Positions 25,000 through 32,179 of a DNA stretch of 33,142 nt are shown piece by piece. Position 1 is the first letter of the stretch. Each line of letters opens with the position of its first letter. Below the pieces are notes generated by a model. It was not told the DNA's origin and did not search any database. It worked only from the letters and a program-made list of their open reading frames with translations. The DNA is from Deltaproteobacteria bacterium (GTDB taxonomy: Bacteria; Desulfobacterota; Desulfovibrionia; Desulfovibrionales; Desulfovibrionaceae), in contig JAISBT010000142.1 in NCBI GenBank assembly GCA_031266055.1, forward strand, positions 1 through 33,142, written 5' to 3'. Position numbers and translations under genes: made by a program.

Positions 25000-25953
25000 A
25001 TGGGTTGCAGAATGCATTGCTGTACGTTGGGTTTATTGGTTGTCTGCCTGCTTATGCTGTGGGGGCTTGCTTCCTGCCGGGAAGAACAGGAGGCGCCGGT
25101 AAAAGATGCCGCTTCTTCCGCTTTGGAGGTCAGCGAGCCGGAAGCCGGAAAAGATCCGCAAATAACCGTGGGTAACGTCAGTCTGAGCTTGCCCGCCCCG
25201 GAGGGCTTCGAGCGGATTGAGCCGGAGGTTTTGCCGGATCTGCGCCTGTCGGACGCTGAAAGCGCGGACGAGGTTCTGCTGTGCGTTTTTGTGCGCAAAA
25301 ACTCCATCAGCCGGGAGGGGTCAAATGCAGAGGGACAAGCAGTGCAAAATGACACGGAAACTGCGGCGGACGCTTTCGCGAATCTGGATAAAAGCGGCAT
25401 CAGCGCCGCCGAATTTGACATATTGCGGATAAATACCCTGGAGAAATGGCTGAACAGCAGCTTTTCCGCTGAAAGTTTCGTTGAAATGAAAGCGCAATGG
25501 CAAAACAATTCCATTGTCTGCACTGAACAAACCGTGGGCAATTTTGTAGAATCCGCTAAAACCGCTTTGGCGGATTTGCCGGGCTATACCTATAATTTGG
25601 GCATGACCGGGTATGGGCGGGAGCGGATAAGTTTTGCCCGCATTATTAAAGAAGACGCAAACGCCGGGGGCGAAGCGGTTTTTTTCTGTTCGGTCAAAAG
25701 CCTGCTTTACCGCGACGGGAAAATTCTCGGGCTGGAATACACCCGGCGCATTGAAGATTTTGCGGAAATTATCCCGGCCATAGAAGGACATATGCTGTAC
25801 TTGAATGCGCTGCACAGCCAGGCTGGGGCAATGGCTTCACAGCAGATGCGTCTCCGGACGGCCGGGCGCTTCATTGTTTCCTCCGTTCATTCCTTTTCAA
25901 GGGCTGAGGACGTTTTCGAGCTATACGGCTCTTACCGCAGAGTGCGGTATTAA
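25000..25953 (+). CDS. Putative lipoprotein of unknown function
   Basis: A 317-aa protein with a lipoprotein signal peptide: a hydrophobic stretch LGLLVVCLLMLWGLASC whose LASC lipobox places the lipidated Cys near residue 26, followed by acidic residues (REEQEAP), which favour outer-membrane sorting. The remainder is a mixed alpha/beta domain with ITVGNVSLSLPAPEGFERI near the start and a KSLLYRDGKILGLEYTRRIED segment later; I do not recognise a family. ATG 25000 follows AAAGG by eight bases; ATG 24982 would add six residues but has no ribosome-binding site. It stands alone, with rubrerythrin following ~200 bases later. A periplasm-facing role is likely, no more. Confidence 0.75.
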   Translation: MGCRMHCCTLGLLVVCLLMLWGLASCREEQEAPVKDAASSALEVSEPEAGKDPQITVGNVSLSLPAPEGFERIEPEVLPDLRLSDAESADEVLLCVFVRKNSISREGSNAEGQAVQNDTETAADAFANLDKSGISAAEFDILRINTLEKWLNSSFSAESFVEMKAQWQNNSIVCTEQTVGNFVESAKTALADLPGYTYNLGMTGYGRERISFARIIKEDANAGGEAVFFCSVKSLLYRDGKILGLEYTRRIEDFAEIIPAIEGHMLYLNALHSQAGAMASQQMRLRTAGRFIVSSVHSFSRAEDVFELYGSYRRVRY

Positions 25954-26001
25954 TACCAGGTCGTACTTGAGTTTTCAGGGCGGGCGGCGGTGCCCGCCGC
26001 C

Positions 26002-26027
26002 GGAGCATTTCAATCTTGAAATGCTCC
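26002..26027. repeat. Family A palindrome, perfect short copy
   Basis: GGAGCATTTCAA and TTGAAATGCTCC form a perfect 12-bp stem with a two-base spacer. The outermost pair is G-C instead of the A-T of other copies. The GC-rich GGCGGTGCCCGCCGCC block precedes it. Confidence 0.8.
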
Positions 26028-26096
26028 AAGCGCGCCTGCCCTGCTTGAGTTTTATTTTTTGCTTTACAACTGTCCAATTATATCTTAATTAGTAAC

Positions 26097-26113
26097 AGTT
26101 CCTATTAAGAACT
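26097..26113. promoter_or_regulatory. Small dyad upstream of rubrerythrin
   Basis: AGTTC (26097-26101) and GAACT (26109-26113) form a short dyad in the AT-rich leader of the rubrerythrin gene. Peroxide-defence genes of this kind are often under PerR-type control, but this does not clearly match a PerR box. Confidence 0.2.
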
Positions 26114-26149
26114 AGTTTCAGCAATAATTTATTTTTTAAGGAGTTGATT

Positions 26150-26641
26150 ATGAGCAATACGGACAAAAATCTTATGGACGCCTTTGCCGGCGAATCCCAG
26201 GCCAACCGGAAATATCTGGCTTTTGCCCAACAGGCGGACAAGGACGGCCTGGCGCAGGTGGCCAGGCTTTTCCGCGCGGTGGCGGAGGCGGAAACCATTC
26301 ATGCCCACGCCCATTTGGCCAAAGCCGGTAAAATTCGCAGTACCCTGGAAAATCTGCAAGACGCCAAAGCCGGCGAAACCCACGAATATACCAATATGTA
26401 TCCGGCCATGGTCAAAGAGGCCAAGGCTGAAGGCCGCGTTGCGGAAGAAAAATATTTCGATTACGCGAATAAAGTTGAAGCGGTTCACGCGAAGCTTTAT
26501 CAAAAGGCCATTGACGCCAACGGCAAATTGCCCGCGACGGACTATTATATTTGCAAAGTCTGCGGTTATACCCATGAAGGCCCGGCGGATAAATGTCCCA
26601 TTTGCGGGGCGCTTGCCCAAGCCTTTTTCATGGCGAAATAA
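26150..26641 (+). CDS. rbr: Rubrerythrin
   Basis: A 163-aa non-haem iron protein. It reduces hydrogen peroxide in the cytoplasm of anaerobes with electrons from rubredoxin/NADH. The N-terminal ferritin-like four-helix bundle has AFAGESQANRKYLAFA (Glu15), an EAETIHAHAH stretch (Glu48, His51) and a later VAEEKYFDY helix with the remaining iron ligands. The C-terminal rubredoxin-like module has Cys135-x2-Cys138 (CKVCGY) and Cys149-x2-Cys152 (CPICG). Domain order and length fit the compact rubrerythrins of Desulfovibrio and relatives. AAGGAG lies seven bases before the ATG. It appears monocistronic, ending in a strong terminator. Confidence 0.96.
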   Translation: MSNTDKNLMDAFAGESQANRKYLAFAQQADKDGLAQVARLFRAVAEAETIHAHAHLAKAGKIRSTLENLQDAKAGETHEYTNMYPAMVKEAKAEGRVAEEKYFDYANKVEAVHAKLYQKAIDANGKLPATDYYICKVCGYTHEGPADKCPICGALAQAFFMAK

Positions 26642-26684
26642 GCGCTGAGGCAATTTAACCTTGACGGCGAGCTTTCGCCTGCCT

Positions 26685-26723
26685 CCCGGCAAGGGTTTGT
26701 ACCCAAATCCTTGCCGGGTTTTT
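26685..26723 (+). terminator. Intrinsic terminator of rubrerythrin
   Basis: CCCGGCAAGGGTTTG (26685-26699) pairs with CAAATCCTTGCCGGG (26704-26718) around TACC, a 15-bp stem, followed by TTTTT. The core (26688-26715) is family E copy 3, here used as a terminator. Confidence 0.85.
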
Positions 26724-26741
26724 CAAGCATGAAATGCCCCA

Positions 26742-26760
26742 AAAGCGGATAATCCGCTTT
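26742..26760 (-). terminator. Probable terminator of the dinB operon
   Basis: AAAGCGGA-TTA-TCCGCTTTT on the minus strand, starting eight bases after the stop codon of the RluD-CoaE gene. It is an 8-bp stem with a short T run. Confidence 0.5.
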
Positions 26761-26767
26761 GAGGCTT

Positions 26768-28585
26768 TCAGGTTGCGCCGAGCTTTTCCAAAATCCGGCG
26801 GATGCGTTGCAGCCTTTGGGCGTAAAGCTCCTCAAGTTTGAGCAGGATTTTTTTCACCTCTCCCGCCAGTTGTTCCGGCGTTCCGCTGTTATCCAGCACC
26901 AAATCGCAGGCTTGCATCTTTTTATTTTCTTCCCACTGCCAGCTTTCCATTTTTTCAATCATGCTGTCCGGCCAGTTGCGGTTTGTTTTAAGCCGCATGG
27001 CCCGGATTTTTTGCGGACAATGCACGCCTATAACCAGCGGCGCTGAAAAGTCCCCGCCTTTCGCGCCGGAACCGCCTTGTTTACGGTAGGGGGCGCCGCG
27101 CGCCCGGCCGGCTTCAAAATACAGCGGTATTTCCGCAACCGCCAGCTTCGCCGGTTTTGGTTGCGCGGCCGATTTTGGCGGAGCTTGTAAATTATTCCAG
27201 AAATCGTGTTGCCGAAAAAATTTTATTGTTTCTCCGGACACCAGCGGGTGAATCAGGGCTTCAACTTCGCGGCGCAGGGACTCATCGTGAAACATGGCCG
27301 CAAACAAGGCTTTTTTGTCCACTCCGGCCCGTTCGTCCGGTACAAAGCGCGCGCCGAAGGCCGAGCGCAGGAGCCGCCAGCCGTCGCCTCCCTGTTCGTA
27401 GAGGCCGGACACGGCTTTATCGGCATTCCAGACAACAATTTCGCGCCCCTGGGCGGCTGTTTCCGCCAGCAGCTTTAAAACGCTGGATTTACCGCAGCCG
27501 GCGTTGCCGGTAAGCACCGCTTTCGGCGTTTCCATGGAGAGCGCAAGCGCTGCGGCGTAAAAATCTTCCGGCGGCGGACAGCCGAAAAAAAATTTTTCCG
27601 TTGCGTTTTTAGCGGAAATTTCTTCCACCGCCGGATGGGGAAAGGCAATTTTCCAGGCGTGCAAAAGCGGCCTGCGGGCAATATGTTCCACAAAAGCCCG
27701 CATTTCCGCGCTGGCGGCCTGGGGGTCAAAATAGGCCGCGTCCCCCAGGATGGGATGCCCCAGATGGCGCAGATGCACGCGGATCTGGTGAGTGCGCCCG
27801 GTATGTATGCGCACGGCCAGCAGGGAAAAGCGTCCGGCCGGGTCGGCATAAAGGGTGCGGTATTCCGAAAAAGCCTCCCGGCCGGAGTTGGGCATTGCGG
27901 CCATCCGGGTCTTGTGGACGGCATCGCGGCCGATGGGAGCGTTTATGCCGCCTTCCGCCGGGTTTGGAACGCCATAGACCAGGGCCAGGTATTCTTTTTT
28001 TACTACTCGGGCTGCAAAAGCGGCGGCAAGCTTAAGGCGGCTGGCTTCATTAAGGGCGACCAGCAAAAGACCGGTAGTGCCCTTGTCCAGACGGTGAACA
28101 ATTCCCGGACGCTCTCCTTGTTGGGCAATGCGCGGCTGTTCGGCATCTCGACCGTTCAGGCCGCCCGGCCGCGTCGCCCCGCCTTTCCCGGTGAGTTCAG
28201 GGAAATACGCCAGCAGGCGGTTTACCAGTGTTCCGTCAGGGCGGCCCGGGCAGGGGTGTACGGTTAAGCCGGCAGGTTTATTGATTACGGCCAGATCGGC
28301 GTCCTGATAAATTATTTCTAGCGGCAAATGTTCCGCCGCCGGAGTTTTTGCTTCAGCGTTCAGGCGGGAGAAATCAATTTCCACGCTGTCTCCATATTCC
28401 ACCGGGGTTTTGGGCAGAAGGCAGGGTTTCCGGTTAAGGGTGACCAGCCCCTGCGCTATGGCCGCTTTTATTTTTTCGCGGGAAAGGAAGCCCGCCAGTT
28501 CCCGGCTTAAAAAAGCGTCCAGGCGGGAGCGCCCGTCCCCCCGGGCAGGGGTAAAAGCGCGGCGATCCGCTTGTTCCGTACTCAT
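26768..28585 (-). CDS. Fusion: RluD-type pseudouridine synthase and dephospho-CoA kinase
   Basis: A 605-aa two-enzyme protein. Residues ~18-75 are an S4 RNA-binding domain (SRLDAFLSREL...). Residues ~85-320 are an RluA-family pseudouridine synthase with catalytic Asp167 (HRLDKGTTGLLL) and HTGRTHQIRVHL. Residues ~353-605 are CoaE, which phosphorylates dephospho-CoA in the last step of CoA synthesis; it shows the P-loop GNAGCGKS (360-367), EALIHPLVSGE, AEIPLYFE, and the DLVLDNSGTPEQL end. The reading frame is continuous across the join. Low-complexity insertions occur in both halves (~132-158, and around QAPPKSAAQPKP and KQGGSGAKGG). It shares ATGA with the end of dinB. Confidence 0.93.
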   Translation of the reverse strand: MSTEQADRRAFTPARGDGRSRLDAFLSRELAGFLSREKIKAAIAQGLVTLNRKPCLLPKTPVEYGDSVEIDFSRLNAEAKTPAAEHLPLEIIYQDADLAVINKPAGLTVHPCPGRPDGTLVNRLLAYFPELTGKGGATRPGGLNGRDAEQPRIAQQGERPGIVHRLDKGTTGLLLVALNEASRLKLAAAFAARVVKKEYLALVYGVPNPAEGGINAPIGRDAVHKTRMAAMPNSGREAFSEYRTLYADPAGRFSLLAVRIHTGRTHQIRVHLRHLGHPILGDAAYFDPQAASAEMRAFVEHIARRPLLHAWKIAFPHPAVEEISAKNATEKFFFGCPPPEDFYAAALALSMETPKAVLTGNAGCGKSSVLKLLAETAAQGREIVVWNADKAVSGLYEQGGDGWRLLRSAFGARFVPDERAGVDKKALFAAMFHDESLRREVEALIHPLVSGETIKFFRQHDFWNNLQAPPKSAAQPKPAKLAVAEIPLYFEAGRARGAPYRKQGGSGAKGGDFSAPLVIGVHCPQKIRAMRLKTNRNWPDSMIEKMESWQWEENKKMQACDLVLDNSGTPEQLAGEVKKILLKLEELYAQRLQRIRRILEKLGAT

Positions 28586-29859
28586 GCGGGATCCGCCTTG
28601 AACAATTTCCCCCGGACAACGGCAGCAGCCCCGAACTTGCCGCGCGCTTTATCCAGAGCCTGATCCAAGGCTCTTTCGCGGTCGATGTCCAGGCCGGGCG
28701 GCAGAAAGGGGTCTGTTTCCCCGCGCATTTTTATGCCGGGCAGAGTCAGTGAGGTCTGAGCGGAGTTTTCCTGGCCGTATACGCCTGAGCCGGCCGGGAT
28801 CAAGTTGGAAACGCTCAGCCCGATCAGGCGCAGTTTGAGTTTCAGGCGTAATTTGTCCAAAAGGTTCACGCCGGCCGCATAAATTATTCTGGTGCTGTCG
28901 GTGGGTTCCAGCAGAGTGTGGCTGCGGGTGGCCTGTGTAAAATCCGCGTATTTTATTTTTAAGGTGATGGTGCGTCCCCGGTAGCCGTTTTTACGCAAAG
29001 AAGCTCCCAGACGTTCCGCTTGCCGCAGCAGATGGGTTTTCAGCTCTTCCGGATTGCCCGTATCACTGTCAAAGGTATTTTCAGCGCTTTCAGATTTGGG
29101 CGCGCTGAAAGGCTCGACTTTTCTGTCATCCAGCCCGCGGCAGCGATCATAAATGTTTTTGCCCGCCTTGCCGAAACGCGCGCGCCAAAACTCTTCACTG
29201 AATTTTTGAGCGTCTCCGGCGGTATGCAACCCGAGCAGGGAAATTTTTTTCAAAGTTTCCGCTCCCAGCCCGGGAATGCGCTGGAGGGGAAGCTTTTGTA
29301 AAAAGTCCTGGACTTGTTCCGGGTAAAGAATGCTCAATCCGTCGGGTTTTTGCAGGTCAGAGGCAATTTTGGCCAAAAATTTGACCGGCGCGGCCCCCAC
29401 GGAACAAGTGAGCCCGGTGTCCTCTTTTACCGCCTGTTTGACGCGCAGGCCCAATTCGGAAATTTTCCCGAACAGGCGGTCAAGTCCGCTGGCGTCAAGG
29501 TAGGCTTCATCAATGGAGGCTTGTTCCACTTCAGGAGAAAATTGTCCTAAAACCCGCATAAGCTGTCTGGATACTTCCGCATAGCGCCATCTGCGCCCGG
29601 CGGTGAAAATTGCCCGGGGGCAAAGCTGGCGCGCCTTGAAAACCGGCATGCCTGAATGCGCCCCGAATTTGCGCGCTTCGTAGGAGGCGGCGGAGACGAC
29701 CCCGCGGGCGCCATGCCCCACAATCAAGGGTTTGCCGCGCCATTCGGGGTGATCCAACTGTTCCACGGAGGCGAAAAACGCGTCCATGTCTATATGCATT
29801 ATCCAGCGTTGCACGGTAATTGCCGAAAGTTGATCTTTAATAGTTACTGAGATCCGCAT
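28582..29859 (-). CDS. dinB: DNA polymerase IV
   Basis: A Y-family translesion polymerase of up to 425 aa. Catalytic acidic residues are visible in MHIDMDAFFASVEQ (Asp24, Asp26) and SIDEAYLD (Asp117, Glu118). YEARKFGAHSGMP and a helix-hairpin-helix segment IPGLGAETLKKI follow, then the little-finger domain; QTSLTLP near the C-terminus may be the sliding-clamp binding motif. ATG 29859 has no ribosome-binding site, and its first codons lie in a family G repeat (29843-29893). The true start may therefore be GTG 29814 or ATG 29799, where the conserved protein begins. It overlaps the RluD-CoaE gene by 4 bases. Confidence 0.93.
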   Translation of the reverse strand: MRISVTIKDQLSAITVQRWIMHIDMDAFFASVEQLDHPEWRGKPLIVGHGARGVVSAASYEARKFGAHSGMPVFKARQLCPRAIFTAGRRWRYAEVSRQLMRVLGQFSPEVEQASIDEAYLDASGLDRLFGKISELGLRVKQAVKEDTGLTCSVGAAPVKFLAKIASDLQKPDGLSILYPEQVQDFLQKLPLQRIPGLGAETLKKISLLGLHTAGDAQKFSEEFWRARFGKAGKNIYDRCRGLDDRKVEPFSAPKSESAENTFDSDTGNPEELKTHLLRQAERLGASLRKNGYRGRTITLKIKYADFTQATRSHTLLEPTDSTRIIYAAGVNLLDKLRLKLKLRLIGLSVSNLIPAGSGVYGQENSAQTSLTLPGIKMRGETDPFLPPGLDIDRERALDQALDKARGKFGAAAVVRGKLFKADPA

Positions 29860-29893
29860 TGAAAAGTAAACTGTTCCCTGCGGAGGATCGTCA
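29843..29893 (+). repeat. Family G hairpin repeat, copy upstream of cheW
   Basis: TTACTGAGATCCGCATTGAA through GAGGATCGTCA is shared with 30615-30666 in the same orientation. The ends TCCGCA and TGCGGA pair. Confidence 0.8.
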
Positions 29894-29932
29894 GCCTGAC
29901 GGCTGATGTTCAGATTTCCATGCGGAAATCTG
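29891..29932. repeat. Two consecutive hairpins in the cheW leader
   Basis: TCAGCC-TGAC-GGCTGA (29891-29906) is followed by CAGATTTCC-ATGC-GGAAATCTG (29911-29932). Both stems are perfect. Neither has a T tract. Confidence 0.7.
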
Positions 29933-30109
29933 TAACCACGTAAATACAGGGCGGACGCGTTTCATATTTTCGCGATTTTATACCGGTTTGCCCGCAATGG
30001 AAAGCGGCAAGTCACGATGTCCGCCGCGGTTTCCGCTTGACTCGCGGCCTTGTCGGGAATACATTCGGGGTAGTCCCTTCCCCCAAGGTTTTTTAGCGTG
30101 AGGTGCTCA

Positions 30110-30583
30110 ATGGACAAGGTTCAAAAAAAAGATGATGAACTTATACAGCTTGTTACGTTTAGTATCGGCGAAGAAGAGTTCGGAGTGGATATTCTTAAGG
30201 TGCAGGAAATCATCCGAACCATGGAAATCACCAAAGTGCCGCGCGCTCAGGCTTTCGTCGAAGGCGTCATCAACCTGCGCGGAAAAGTCATTCCTATTAT
30301 TGATTTAAGAAGAAGGTTCGGGCTGAACTCAAAAGCGCATGACAAGCACACAAGAATTATTGTTATTGAAATCAACAATATGATTGTCGGGTTTGTGGTG
30401 GATTCCGTTTCAGAGGTTTTGCGCATACCTTCCGGCACGGTTGAACCGCCTCCGCCGGTGGTGGCGGGCATGGATTCCGAATACATCAACGGAGTGGGCA
30501 AATTGCAGGATCGTTTGCTTATTTTGCTGGATTTGGACAAGCTGCTTTCCAGCGAAGATCTTGAAGCTCTTTCCCAGGTGTAA
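30110..30583 (+). CDS. cheW: Chemotaxis adaptor CheW
   Basis: A 157-aa CheW that links methyl-accepting receptors to the CheA kinase. It has the typical double beta-barrel sequence: QLVTFSIGEEEFGVDILKVQEI, then TKVPRAQAFVEGVINLRGKVIPIIDLRRRFG with the NLRG motif, VGFVVDSVSEVLRIP, and ILLDLDKLLS at the end. A GAGGT sequence lies five bases before the ATG. No cheA, receptor or other chemotaxis gene is next to it, so it is a stand-alone cheW. It is bracketed by two direct copies of the family G repeat. Length is normal. Confidence 0.97.
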   Translation: MDKVQKKDDELIQLVTFSIGEEEFGVDILKVQEIIRTMEITKVPRAQAFVEGVINLRGKVIPIIDLRRRFGLNSKAHDKHTRIIVIEINNMIVGFVVDSVSEVLRIPSGTVEPPPPVVAGMDSEYINGVGKLQDRLLILLDLDKLLSSEDLEALSQV

Positions 30584-30614
30584 AAATTGCCGCATCAGTC
30601 TGGCGGCATGTCAC

Positions 30615-30666
30615 GCTTACTGATCTCCGCATTGAAAAGTAAACTTTTCCCTGCGGAGGATCGTCA
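30615..30666 (+). repeat. Family G hairpin repeat, copy downstream of cheW
   Basis: CTCCGCA and TGCGGAG form the outer stem, GAAAAG and CTTTTC the inner stem around TAAA. It is followed by GATCGTCA as in the copy at 29843-29893. Confidence 0.8.
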
Positions 30667-30715
30667 ACCGAAAAACGCGGTTTTTGCCTGGCTCACGCCG
30701 CTTTAAGGCGGCGCT

Positions 30716-30887
30716 GGAGCATTTTGATATTGAAAATGTTGAAATGCTCTGGAGGCGGGCACCGCCGCCCGCTCCGCAGGCGTAGGCGAAACTTGCTTCA
30801 GCCGTTGCTGCGCAGCAGCTTACGGATGAAGACAGCCGCGATGTTTCGCCGTAAAGCGCCGGAGGGAGCGTCTCAAAATTAAATTGC
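30716..30887 (-). repeat. Composite palindromic repeat, inverted, with 48-bp insertion
   Basis: In reverse orientation this matches the composites at 14216-14341 and 18558-18684. It reads family A palindrome (30716-30750), GC-rich block, GTAGGCGAAACTTG, then 48 extra bases (30796-30843), then TTTCGCC and the GGGAGCGTCTC end. Its length, 172, equals the empty composite (about 124) plus 48. Confidence 0.85.
30796..30843 (+). repeat. Family D 48-bp element inside a hairpin loop
   Basis: CTTCAGCCGTTGCTGCGCAG to GCGATG. It differs from 32179-32226 at two positions. It has its own imperfect hairpin (CTTCA-x-CCG with CGG-x-TGAAG, and inner GCTGC with GCAGC). It interrupts the loop of GGCGAAAC/GTTTCGCC. 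Confidence 0.85.
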
Positions 30888-30890
30888 TCT

Positions 30891-30924
30891 GGAGCATTTT
30901 AATGTTGAAACACTGAAATGCTCC
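30891..30924. repeat. Family A palindrome before hisC
   Basis: GGAGCATTT at the 5' end pairs with AAATGCTCC at the 3' end, with the G-C outer pair also seen at 26002-26027. A GC-rich block follows before the hisC start. Confidence 0.75.
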
Positions 30925-30964
30925 GGCGGCAGCCTGCGTTGCCGCCCGCCGTACAGGGGGATAC

Positions 30965-32119
30965 ATGCCGGAAAAGCCATATTCCGTCCGCCCGGAAGTG
31001 CTGGATTTCGCGCCGTATGATCCGGGGCTGTCCATTGATGAAATTCGCGGGCGATATAAGCTGGATAGAGTAATAAAACTTGCCAGCAATGAAAATCCGC
31101 TTGGGGTATCGCCCGGGGTGCGCGAAGCTGTTGAGCGCGCTTCCGGTTTGGTCTTTCGCTATGCCCAGTCGGGAACTCCCGCGCTGGTCAAGGCCATAGC
31201 CGCCCACCACGGGGTTGATCCGGCAACGGTGGTGGTGGGCAACGGCTCGGACGAAGTCATCGATTTGCTCATCCGCTGTCGCGCAACCCCCGGCAAACAT
31301 AACGCGGTTGCCAATAAACCTTGTTTTTTCATTTATTCCACGCAAACGCGCCTTTGCGGAGTGGAACTGCGGCAGGCGTCTTTGCGGGAGGATTTTTCCT
31401 TTGACTGGCCCGCGCTGCAAGCTCTCCTTGACGACAACACCGCCCTGGTGTTTATAACCGCGCCGGATAATCCTTCCGGCTACTGCCCCGCTCCGGCGGA
31501 TCTTGCCTCCTTTGCCCGGACTTTGCCGGAAGGGGCGCTTCTGGTTCTGGATGCGGCGTACATGGATTTTGCGGAAGAGGAGGCGGAATTTTCTCTTTTG
31601 TTGGAGAAGCTGCCCAATGTGGCTGTTCTCCGCACTTTTTCCAAAAGTTTCGGCCTTGCCGGGCTGCGCCTGGGTTACGGCATTATGCCCGCGCCGCTGG
31701 CCGCCTGCCTGTGCAATGTGCGCCTGCCTTTTTCCGTAAATATTCTGGCTGAGGCGGCCGGGCTTGCCGCCTTGGAAGATACCGCTTTCAGGCAGGCAAC
31801 GTTCGCGGCGGTGCGTTCGGGCCGGGAACGGCTTTTTGCCGGACTCTCCGCTTTGGGCTGCTTTGTGCATGCGTCACAGGCAAATTTTTTGCTGTTCCGC
31901 CTTCCGGACAAGAGCGGGGAAAAAGCTTCTCAAAATCAGGGACTGGGCTCGAAAACCCTGAACCAGGCCGAAAGCGTTTTTGAGGCGCTCCTGAAGCGCG
32001 GGGTGATTATACGCAGGCTTAAAAGCTACGATCTGCCGCAGTATTTTCGCGTGAGCGTGGGCAATGCCGAAGAAAACGAGATTTTTCTGGATGCGCTTGA
32101 ACGGATTTTGGAAGCTTAG
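30965..32119 (+). CDS. hisC: Histidinol-phosphate aminotransferase
   Basis: A 384-aa PLP-dependent aminotransferase of fold type I. It converts imidazole-acetol phosphate and glutamate to histidinol phosphate in histidine synthesis. It has KLASNENPLGVSP, VVVGNGSDEVIDLLIR, ITAPDNPSGYCP and DAAYMDF. The PLP lysine is in TFSKSFGLAGLRLGYG, and RVSVGNAEENEIFLDAL ends it. An inserted stretch of ~18 residues (~321-338, KASQNQGLGSKTLNQA) sits before the last subdomain. GGGGG lies before the ATG. No other his gene is adjacent. Closely related HisC-like enzymes for aromatic amino acids cannot be excluded. The TAG stop overlaps a family A palindrome. Confidence 0.92.
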   Translation: MPEKPYSVRPEVLDFAPYDPGLSIDEIRGRYKLDRVIKLASNENPLGVSPGVREAVERASGLVFRYAQSGTPALVKAIAAHHGVDPATVVVGNGSDEVIDLLIRCRATPGKHNAVANKPCFFIYSTQTRLCGVELRQASLREDFSFDWPALQALLDDNTALVFITAPDNPSGYCPAPADLASFARTLPEGALLVLDAAYMDFAEEEAEFSLLLEKLPNVAVLRTFSKSFGLAGLRLGYGIMPAPLAACLCNVRLPFSVNILAEAAGLAALEDTAFRQATFAAVRSGRERLFAGLSALGCFVHASQANFLLFRLPDKSGEKASQNQGLGSKTLNQAESVFEALLKRGVIIRRLKSYDLPQYFRVSVGNAEENEIFLDALERILEA

Positions 32120-32153
32120 AGCGTTTTAACATTGAAAATGTATAGAACGCTCT
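32118..32153 (+). repeat. Family A palindrome on the hisC stop codon
   Basis: AGAGCGTT at the start pairs with AACGCTCT at the end; other copies have GCATTT and AAATGC. Both arms have changed together. The AG overlaps the TAG stop of hisC. Confidence 0.8.
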
Positions 32154-32179
32154 GCAAGGATTTGCAGGCAAATCCTTGC
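32154..32179. repeat. Family E hairpin, copy 4
   Basis: GCAAGGATTTGC and GCAAATCCTTGC form a perfect 12-bp stem with spacer AG. It abuts the family A palindrome on the left and the 48-bp element on the right. Confidence 0.8.

Larger units (their letters stand above)
30584..30964. other. cheW-hisC intergenic region, repeat-filled
   Basis: 381 bases holding a family G repeat, an inverted composite repeat with a 48-bp insertion, and a family A palindrome. No gene is seen. A short AAAAACGC-GG-TTTTTGCC dyad lies at about 30670-30687. No clear promoter for hisC was found. Confidence 0.7.

Noticed and set aside
26036-26149. PerR or Fur box upstream of rubrerythrin
   Set aside because: The region is AT-rich with a small dyad, but no clear match to a known box could be shown by eye.
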